A stretch of 54,411 nucleotides of DNA from CAYWKS01 sp964458935 (GTDB lineage: Bacteria > Planctomycetota > Phycisphaerae > Phycisphaerales > Zrk34): the NCBI GenBank assembly GCA_964458935.1, contig CAYWKS010000018.1, positions 1-54,411 of the forward strand, given 5' to 3'. The notes beneath the pieces were generated by a model. The model did no database searches. It saw only the letters and a list, made by a program, of their open reading frames with translations, and was not told where the DNA came from. Of the stretch, positions 46,056 to 52,594 are shown one piece after another. A program made the translations under genes and the position numbers. Every line of letters starts with the position of its first letter. Position 1 is the stretch's first letter.

Positions 46056-46691
46056 ATGCCCGATTGGCCGGTGATGCTGCATGTGACCGACCGCCGTGTC
46101 GTCGTCGTGGGCGGCGGCCCCGTCGCGGCGCGGCGGGCGGCCTCGCTGGTCGACGTCGGCGCTCGCGTCACGGTCATCGCGCCCGAAACGGACGTCGCCA
46201 TCGATGCGTTGCCGGGTGTCGACGTGCAACGTCGCTTCTATGCCGCCGGCGACCTCGACGGCGCGATGCTCGTGGTCATCGCGACGGATGACGCGGCGGC
46301 CAATGGCCGGATCGCCGCGGACGCGGCGGCCGGGGGGGTGCTGGTCAACCGCGCCGACGCGCCGGAGGCCGGCGACTTGACCGCCGCGGCGCACCGCCGC
46401 CTCGGGCCGATCACCCTCGCGGTGAGCACCGACGGCGTCAGCGCTGCGGCTTCGGCCCGGATCGCCGACGAGTTGGCCGAGGCGATGGACCCGGCATGGC
46501 CGCAATTGCTGGCGGCCGTCGCGCCGTTCCGCGACCGGGCCTGGCGGATCACCGATGCCAAGGCGCGGCAAAGCGTGCTGAGACGCCTGGTCGACGAGCA
46601 TGCGATGCGCCTGTTCGGCGATTCGCCTCAGCGATTCGCCGCGTACTGCGAGCAGTTGATCGCCCAGGCGGTCCAGCAGCAGCAACAGTAA
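46056..46691 (+). CDS. Precorrin-2 dehydrogenase / sirohydrochlorin ferrochelatase (CysG N-domain, Met8-like)
   Basis: This 211-residue protein has an NAD-binding fold with RRVVVVGGGPVAARRAASLVDVGARVTVIAPE, the block DDAAANGRIAADAAAGGVLVN typical of the family, and GPITLAVSTDGVSAAASARIADEL. It oxidises precorrin-2 to sirohydrochlorin and may insert iron, making siroheme. It ends in a Gln run (VQQQQQ). It is the first gene of an operon with the HemX-like gene (5 bases later) and hemA. The methyltransferase half of CysG is separate, fused to HemD at 29235. Confidence 0.92.
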   Translation: MPDWPVMLHVTDRRVVVVGGGPVAARRAASLVDVGARVTVIAPETDVAIDALPGVDVQRRFYAAGDLDGAMLVVIATDDAAANGRIAADAAAGGVLVNRADAPEAGDLTAAAHRRLGPITLAVSTDGVSAAASARIADELAEAMDPAWPQLLAAVAPFRDRAWRITDAKARQSVLRRLVDEHAMRLFGDSPQRFAAYCEQLIAQAVQQQQQ

Positions 46692-46696
46692 TCGCC

Positions 46697-47599
46697 ATGC
46701 CTCAAGACCTTCCCACAACGATCGCGTTGCTTGCGGGGCTGCTGATCGCGGCCGCCGCGACGGTGGCGTCATGGCGACGATGGCGCCGTGCGTCTGCCGA
46801 GCCGGGCCGCGTGTTCGGGGTGTGGGCCGTGGTGGCGTTGGCCACCGGCCTGCTGATCTATCGGGCGGTGCAAGCGGGCGACGGATGGCGGCCGCTCGAC
46901 ACGCATGTCGACGGGCTGTTGCTCCTGGTCGGTCTGTTGGGGCTGGCGGTTGGGTACCTGCGGACGATCGGCAGGATGCGCGGGCTGGAACTGTTCGCGT
47001 GGCCGATCGTAACCGTTGCGTTGGCGTGGGCGGTGTGCGCGAGCTGGTGGACGTTCGATACCAGCCGCTTCGACATCGCGGGGGTGTGGGACGGGCTGCA
47101 CATCGCCAGCGTGTATTTGGGTGTGGCGGCGGCGGGTCTGGCCGCGGCCACCGGGGCGATGTATCTCGTGGCCGATCGGCAATTGCGTCGGCGCGACGAT
47201 CCGGCGCGGGTCGTGCGCCTGCTGGGGCGCATGGCCAGCCTCGAGGCGATCGAGGCCAACCTGATGCGGTCGGCCACGGCGGGATTCATCCTGCTCACGC
47301 TGGCGTTGGGCCTGGGCATCGTTCAGGCGACCACCACGGCGACGAGCATGGGCGAATCCTGGTGGGCGAGCACCAAGGTGTGGGGAGCGGCGGCGGCATG
47401 GGCGGCGCTGGGGCTGATCATGCACGCGCGCGTGGCGCCACGGCTGCGCGGTCACGCCGCCGCCGCCATCAGCCTCGTCGGATTCGTCGTGTTATTGGCC
47501 GTTCTCGCCGTCGCGTTGTCGATGAGCGGCTGTGCCAACTACGATATGGCCTCCGGCGTCGGCGCCGGTCCTGAGGTTGTGAGCTCGCAAGGGAACTGA
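46697..47599 (+). CDS. hemX: HemX/CcsA-like cytochrome c assembly family membrane protein
   Basis: This 300-residue protein has eight or so hydrophobic segments. The region THVDGLLLLVGLLGLAVGY, the mid-protein His in DGLHIASVYLG and a Trp-rich loop GESWWASTKVWGAAAAWA match the CcsA/HemX family. The full WWD heme signature of CcsA is not seen, so HemX fits better. HemX is linked to control of HemA level in Bacillus, and this gene sits between precorrin-2 dehydrogenase and hemA. The C-terminal tail after the last helix (SGCANYDMASG) is odd and lipobox-like, but it is at the wrong end. Confidence 0.8.
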   Translation: MPQDLPTTIALLAGLLIAAAATVASWRRWRRASAEPGRVFGVWAVVALATGLLIYRAVQAGDGWRPLDTHVDGLLLLVGLLGLAVGYLRTIGRMRGLELFAWPIVTVALAWAVCASWWTFDTSRFDIAGVWDGLHIASVYLGVAAAGLAAATGAMYLVADRQLRRRDDPARVVRLLGRMASLEAIEANLMRSATAGFILLTLALGLGIVQATTTATSMGESWWASTKVWGAAAAWAALGLIMHARVAPRLRGHAAAAISLVGFVVLLAVLAVALSMSGCANYDMASGVGAGPEVVSSQGN

Positions 47600-47603
47600 C
47601 GGC

Positions 47604-48938
47604 ATGCACATCGTATGTGTCGGCATCTCGCATCAGACCGCCGGGGTCGGGCTGCGCGAACGGCTGGCCCTCAATGCCGACGGTGTCGCTGGCATGCTCG
47701 CCGACCTCCGCGGTCGATTCCCCTACGCCGAGCTCGCCGTGCTGTCCACGTGCAATCGCACGGAGGTGTACGTCGCCCGGCCACTCCACGGCCACCCGCG
47801 CATCGAACAGGTGGTCGACTATCTCGGTGAGCGGCATGGTGTCGAGCCCGACGCGTTGGGCGCGGCGTTGTACCACTACGACAACGAGCGGGCGATCCGG
47901 CACCTGTTCCGCGTGGCCGGCGGGTTGGACTCCATGATCGTCGGCGAGGACCAGATCATCGGGCAGGTCCGCGAGGCGTACGACCTGGCGCAGCGGGCCG
48001 AGACCGCGGGGCGAACGGTCCATCGCATGTTCCAGTTGGCACTGGGCGTGGGCAAGCGCATCCGAAGCCGCACGGACATCGGGCGTATGCACCGCAGCGT
48101 CGCCGCCGCCGCCGTGCAGTTCGCCACGCACCTGTTCGAGTCGATGGCGGACAAGACGATCCTGGCCATCGGCGCGGGCGAGACGGTGCGGCTGACGTTG
48201 CAGCATTTCGCCGAACTGCGACCGGGTCGGCTGGTCGTCTGCAACCGTTCGCCCGAGGCGGCGACGCGGATCGCCGAACCGTTCGGCGGGGCGGTCGCAT
48301 CGCTGAACGACCTGGACAAGCACCTGCGCGACGCCGATGTGGTCATCACCGCGACGGGCGCGACCGAGCCGCTCCTCACCGCCGAGCGTTTCAAGGCGCT
48401 GCAGCGCAAGCGTCGATTCCGCCCGGTGTTCATCATTGATCTGGCCGTGCCGCGCGACGCCGAGCCCGGCGTGGGCGACCTGGCCAACGTGTACCTGTTC
48501 GACATGGACGCGCTGCAGCGTGCGGTTGCCGATACCGATGCACCTGCCAACGCCGCGTTGAGTGATGCCGAGCAGATCGTGGAGCAGGCCGTGGGCGAGT
48601 GCTACGCGCTGGTTCAGCAGGGCGATCTGAGCGACCTGGTGCGTCGGCTGCGGCGCCAGTTGCACAACATCGGCCAAGGTCAGAACCAGCGCACGGTCAA
48701 CAGGCTCCACGCCGCCGACCCCGACGATTACGAGCAGCTCATCGAGGAGCACACCCAGCGCCTGATCAACCGCATCCTGCACGCGCCGCTGTCCCGCTTG
48801 GGGGGGGACTCCCGCCAGGCGGCGCTGTACGCCACGGCGCTGCGACGTTTGTTCAACCTCGACGATGAAGACCTCTGCCCGCCCGAATCCACCCGTCCCG
48901 GCGACCAACAGCGGAACTCGGCCAGTGATCGACGGTGA
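47604..48938 (+). CDS. hemA: Glutamyl-tRNA reductase
   Basis: This 444-residue enzyme of the C5 pathway reduces Glu-tRNA to glutamate semialdehyde with NADPH, the first step of tetrapyrrole synthesis. It starts VCVGISHQTAGVGLRERLA, has the catalytic Cys50 in LSTCNRTEVYV, the tRNA block VAGGLDSMIVGEDQIIGQV, the NADPH fold ILAIGAGETVRLT and the C-terminal dimerisation helices. It begins 4 bases after the HemX-like stop. The gene downstream overlaps its last 74 bases in another frame. Confidence 0.96.
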   Translation: MHIVCVGISHQTAGVGLRERLALNADGVAGMLADLRGRFPYAELAVLSTCNRTEVYVARPLHGHPRIEQVVDYLGERHGVEPDALGAALYHYDNERAIRHLFRVAGGLDSMIVGEDQIIGQVREAYDLAQRAETAGRTVHRMFQLALGVGKRIRSRTDIGRMHRSVAAAAVQFATHLFESMADKTILAIGAGETVRLTLQHFAELRPGRLVVCNRSPEAATRIAEPFGGAVASLNDLDKHLRDADVVITATGATEPLLTAERFKALQRKRRFRPVFIIDLAVPRDAEPGVGDLANVYLFDMDALQRAVADTDAPANAALSDAEQIVEQAVGECYALVQQGDLSDLVRRLRRQLHNIGQGQNQRTVNRLHAADPDDYEQLIEEHTQRLINRILHAPLSRLGGDSRQAALYATALRRLFNLDDEDLCPPESTRPGDQQRNSASDRR

Positions 48939-51000
48939 TCCGGTGACCGGCGCGACGGTGAAGCGGCGGCATGTGCTTGTCGCCGCCATCGCGGTGCTCG
49001 TGGCCGCCATGGTCGCGCTGAGCCAGGGCCTGGTTCCCGACGCGGGCCGCGCCATGACGCTGCTCGCGGTCATCGTCATGGAAGGGGCGTTCGTACTGTG
49101 TACGCTCGCCGCGGCCGCCGGCTACGGGCAGAGGCTGCGGCAATGGCTGGTCGGCCATGAGCGAGGCTGGGCCGCGGTGCAGATGACCCTGGGCGTCGCC
49201 GCGCTCATCCTGCTGAGTTGGACGCTGGGTTGGCTGGGCTGGTTGAACGGCTGGACCGCGTGGGCGGTGACGGTCGTGGGCTGGGCGCTGTGGCTGCCGC
49301 AGCTCTCGCGCCGGTTCGAGATGCCCCGGTCGGCGCCGTGGCCTGTCATCGTCGCGATGCCGGCCGTCGCGCTGCTGTTGACCGCCGCCACGCTGGCCCC
49401 CGGTGCACTCTGGCAACTCGCCAACGAAAACCTCGCGCACGATGTGCTCAGCTACCACCTGCAACTGCCCCGCGAGTGGATGAGCGACGGGGCGATCCGC
49501 GGCTACGAACACAACGTCTACAGCTATCTGCCCGGCGGATTCGAGGCGCTGTATCTGTTCCTCGGACACCAGCGCGGTGGAACGATGGTCGATGCCGCGA
49601 TCGCCTGTCAACTGTTTCACGCGACCATGGCGCTGCTGGCCGCGGCGGTGGTGGCTCAGACCGTCAGCCGCCGTGTGGCGCATGCTTGGGGTGGTGACGA
49701 GCCGGCGGCGACGCGGGCGGTGCTCGCCGGCGCCGCCTCGGGCGCCGTGTTTCTGGCCGTGCCGTGGGTGGCGGTCACCGGTTCGATCGGGTTCAACGAC
49801 CAGGCGATGTTGGCGCTGGGGGCCGGGGGACTGGCGTTGGCCAGCGATCCGGCGTCGCTCTGCCCCGTCAAGCGCGGCGTGGGCGCGGGGCTGCTTGTCG
49901 GCGCTGCAACCATGGTGAAGGTCATCGCGCTGGGCATGTTCGTGTTGCCGGCGTTGGTCGTGCTGCTGATCCTGGTCCCCGGCGGGCGGCGGAGGGCGCT
50001 GGCGGCGGTGGGGTGCATCGCCGCCGCCGCCATCCCCCTCGCGGCGTACATGACCCGGGGCTACCTCTGGACCGGCAACCCCGTATTTCCACTGGCCTGC
50101 GAGTGGTTTGGCCACGCGCACTGGACGCACGACCAGGCCGCTCGCTGGGCCGCGGCCCATTTGCCCGGGCTGGATGCGTTGCCGATCGCCGCGCGTATGG
50201 CGCGGCTCGCCGACGAGTTCGTCGCGCATCCGCTGTACGGCTATGTCGCCTTGCCCGTCACCGGCGTGAGTGTTCTGGGCTGCATCACGTTCGGCCGCAC
50301 GCGGCGGATCGGCGTGGTACTGGCGGGTGTCATCGCCGTTCAAGTACTCTTCTGGCTCGCGGCGACGCACGTGCAAGGCCGACTCGCCTTGCCGATTGTC
50401 GTGCCACTGTGCCTGGGCCTGGGCCTGGCGCTCGGGCAGTTGGCGTGGAGTTGGCGCACCACGATCGCGGTCATCGTCGCGGCGGTCACAACAACCGCCT
50501 TGGGTTACACCACGTATTATGCACAGCGCGACGGGATGGCCGCGCTGATCATGGACAACACGCTGATGTACCTCGATCCAGACGGCGATCCACGGACTTC
50601 CGGGGACAACGAGCTGATGCAACCGTTCGCAACCTTGAATCAGCCGGCGATGTCAGGTTCAAGGATTTACGCAGAGGGCTTTGCCCGGCCGTTCTACGTG
50701 GAGCGCGAGTTGAGCTACCACACGGTGTGGGATGCGAGCCCGCTGGGCGACTGGATTGATGCATACGGCCTGCGGGGCGCGATCCTTCGCATGCATCGCG
50801 CCGGCTATACCCACCTGTTGCTCGATCGGGCCATGCTGGCGACGTGGCGGGCGCCGGGCAACTTCGGCTACGACCGCCAATTCACCGCCGAACGCCAGCG
50901 GCGCCTGGAATCGCTGGGGCTGCCGGTCATCGCACAGTCGCCGGACTGGGTGCTCTATCGCCTCGGTCCCCGGCGGCAAGCGGATTCCCCCTCGCGTTGA
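48865..51000 (+). CDS. Polytopic membrane protein, GT-C glycosyltransferase-like
   Basis: This 711-residue protein has 10 or more predicted membrane helices and a soluble C-terminal portion (about 560-705). The periplasmic loop with AHDVLSYHLQLPREWMSDGAI and YSYLPGGFEALYLFLG resembles the first loop of GT-C enzymes (ArnT/PMT type), whose acidic residues bind the lipid-linked sugar donor. The match is weak, so the function is tentative. The ATG at 48865 lies inside hemA (74-base overlap); a GTG at 48925, still inside it, is an alternative. It is likely co-transcribed with hemA. Confidence 0.7.
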   Translation: MKTSARPNPPVPATNSGTRPVIDGDPVTGATVKRRHVLVAAIAVLVAAMVALSQGLVPDAGRAMTLLAVIVMEGAFVLCTLAAAAGYGQRLRQWLVGHERGWAAVQMTLGVAALILLSWTLGWLGWLNGWTAWAVTVVGWALWLPQLSRRFEMPRSAPWPVIVAMPAVALLLTAATLAPGALWQLANENLAHDVLSYHLQLPREWMSDGAIRGYEHNVYSYLPGGFEALYLFLGHQRGGTMVDAAIACQLFHATMALLAAAVVAQTVSRRVAHAWGGDEPAATRAVLAGAASGAVFLAVPWVAVTGSIGFNDQAMLALGAGGLALASDPASLCPVKRGVGAGLLVGAATMVKVIALGMFVLPALVVLLILVPGGRRRALAAVGCIAAAAIPLAAYMTRGYLWTGNPVFPLACEWFGHAHWTHDQAARWAAAHLPGLDALPIAARMARLADEFVAHPLYGYVALPVTGVSVLGCITFGRTRRIGVVLAGVIAVQVLFWLAATHVQGRLALPIVVPLCLGLGLALGQLAWSWRTTIAVIVAAVTTTALGYTTYYAQRDGMAALIMDNTLMYLDPDGDPRTSGDNELMQPFATLNQPAMSGSRIYAEGFARPFYVERELSYHTVWDASPLGDWIDAYGLRGAILRMHRAGYTHLLLDRAMLATWRAPGNFGYDRQFTAERQRRLESLGLPVIAQSPDWVLYRLGPRRQADSPSR

Positions 51001-51031
51001 CCGGCGCGCAGGTCCCACGTAACTTGAGCGG

Positions 51032-52033
51032 ATGATGAGCACGGCTTGGCGACCAACAGCTTGGGTGGCGCTGGCCGCGGCCGCGGCGTGCTGGGCGGTC
51101 GGCTGCCAGAACACCGGCGAGCGCACGGACGGCGTTGCGCTGCCCGCGGCTCAGCGACACATGCTCAACGAGGCCGAGCGGTATAAGCAGGAAGGCCTGT
51201 ACGAAGCGGCGCTGGCCGCATTCGAGATCGTGCTCGAAGACAACCCCCGCGCGGTCGACGCTCACCTGGGTGTCGGCGATATCTACGAGGTTCGCGGCGA
51301 CTACGAGAAAGCCGCCGAGAAGTACGCCAGCGCCAAGCAGATCAATCCCGGCAACTTCAAGGCGGTCTACAAGCTGGGCCTCATGTACCACCTGCTGGAC
51401 CGGGTTCGAGACGCGATCAAGGAGTACCTGGCGGCGCTGGCGATCGATCCGGCCAACTTCGAGGCGAATCTCAACCTGGCGACCGCGTATCAGCAGATCG
51501 GCGAAGCGCAGATGGGCCTGCCCTACGCCGAGGCTGCCGTCGAGCTGCGGCCGGAGAACCAGAACGCCCACGTCAACCTCGGGTCGATCTACGCGGCGCT
51601 GGGCGAGCATCACCTGGCCATCGAGCAGTACCGCGCCGCCGCCGAACTGGGCGACCTGCGCCCGCCGATCGCCATGAACATGGCCAACAGCCTGGTCAAG
51701 ACCGGCGCGTACCAGCGGGCGATCAACGTCCTGCGACTGGTAGCCAATCGCCAGCCCGATGTGACGGTCTACGAGCGGCTGGGTTACGCCCATTTCAAGC
51801 TCGGCCAGTTCGACGAGTCGCTCGAACACTACCGCACGGCATTGGACTACGACGCGGAGGACACCGCGGCGCTCAACGGCGTCGGCGTCAACCTCATGAC
51901 CAAGTACCTTCGTGGGCGGCGCGAGGACATCAGCCTCCGCGAGCAGGCCATCGAGACGTGGCGCCGCTCGGTCCGCATCGACCCGACCCAGGACAAGATC
52001 GTCAACCTGATCTCGCGGTATCGGAAGCTGTGA
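51032..52033 (+). CDS. TPR-repeat lipoprotein
   Basis: This 333-residue protein has a lipoprotein signal: a hydrophobic run VALAAAAACWAVGC ending in the lipobox AVGC, with the acylated Cys at 25. About seven tetratricopeptide repeats follow (AERYKQEGLYEAALAAFEIVL, GDYEKAAEKYASAKQINPGN, DAIKEYLAALAIDPANFEA, LGEHHLAIEQYRAAAELGD, LGQFDESLEHYRTALDYD). They act as protein-binding scaffolds, so the role is probably at the outer or inner membrane surface. The C-terminal repeats are less regular. It lies between the GT-C-like gene and queF on the same strand. Confidence 0.9.
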   Translation: MMSTAWRPTAWVALAAAAACWAVGCQNTGERTDGVALPAAQRHMLNEAERYKQEGLYEAALAAFEIVLEDNPRAVDAHLGVGDIYEVRGDYEKAAEKYASAKQINPGNFKAVYKLGLMYHLLDRVRDAIKEYLAALAIDPANFEANLNLATAYQQIGEAQMGLPYAEAAVELRPENQNAHVNLGSIYAALGEHHLAIEQYRAAAELGDLRPPIAMNMANSLVKTGAYQRAINVLRLVANRQPDVTVYERLGYAHFKLGQFDESLEHYRTALDYDAEDTAALNGVGVNLMTKYLRGRREDISLREQAIETWRRSVRIDPTQDKIVNLISRYRKL

Positions 52034-52069
52034 GGCATCGGCGATCGCCGCCCACTAGGTGCACCATCC

Positions 52070-52429
52070 ATGGCGGATTCGAGTCTACTGGAAACCTTCC
52101 CGAACCCGGCGCCCGATCGGGATTACGTCATCGAGCACATCGCCGAGGAGTTCACCTCGGTGTGCCCGAAGACCGGCCATCCCGACTTCGGCGTGGTCGT
52201 GCTCTGTTACAGCCCCGAGGCGGTGTGCGTGGAACTCAAGAGCCTCAAGCTCTATTACCAGGCCTACCGCAATGAAGGCATCTTCTACGAGCAGGTGACC
52301 AATCGAATCCGCGACGATCTGGTGCAGGTGATGCAACCGCGCTGGCTGATGCTGGAAACGCGATGGACCGGCCGGGGCGGCATCCGATCGACCATCACCG
52401 CGACGCACGGCGATGTGCCGGACCGCTGA
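52070..52429 (+). CDS. queF: NADPH-dependent 7-cyano-7-deazaguanine reductase
   Basis: This 119-residue tunnelling-fold enzyme reduces preQ0 to preQ1 in queuosine synthesis. The catalytic pair is Cys32 in EFTSVCPKTG and Asp39 in HPDFG, spaced by seven as in the single-domain (YkvM-type) QueF. The family signature follows as VELKSLKLYYQAYRNEG. The product preQ1 is the substrate of Tgt encoded at 15013. It is the last plus-strand gene before two hairpins and the convergent nrdJ. Confidence 0.96.
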   Translation: MADSSLLETFPNPAPDRDYVIEHIAEEFTSVCPKTGHPDFGVVVLCYSPEAVCVELKSLKLYYQAYRNEGIFYEQVTNRIRDDLVQVMQPRWLMLETRWTGRGGIRSTITATHGDVPDR

Positions 52430-52498
52430 GCCGATCGCCGACGTGATCCGCGGTCATCGGCGCCCCATCAACCCCGCGAATCCCAGCGCATAAAAGGA

Positions 52499-52527
52499 CC
52501 CCCCGAGGTGGTGGCGATCTCGGGGGG
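52499..52527. terminator. Terminator-type hairpin between queF and nrdJ
   Basis: CCCCCCGAG (52499-52507) pairs with CTCGGGGGG (52519-52527) around an 11-base loop. It lies 70 bases after queF and 68 bases before the end of the convergent nrdJ, so it could terminate from either side. No long T-run is present. Confidence 0.5.
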
Positions 52528-52554
52528 CGGAGGGGGAGGTACAGGCTTGTGAAC

Positions 52555-52588
52555 TTCGAAGCTCAAATGCCGAGATTCGAGCTTCGAA
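52555..52588. repeat. Second inverted repeat with TTCGAA ends
   Basis: TTCGAAGCTC (52555-52564) pairs perfectly with GAGCTTCGAA (52579-52588) around a 14-base loop, 7 bases from the nrdJ end. It follows the 52499 hairpin in tandem. It may terminate nrdJ or protect its mRNA 3' end, or be a small palindromic repeat. Confidence 0.4.
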
Positions 52589-52594
52589 TGGGTC

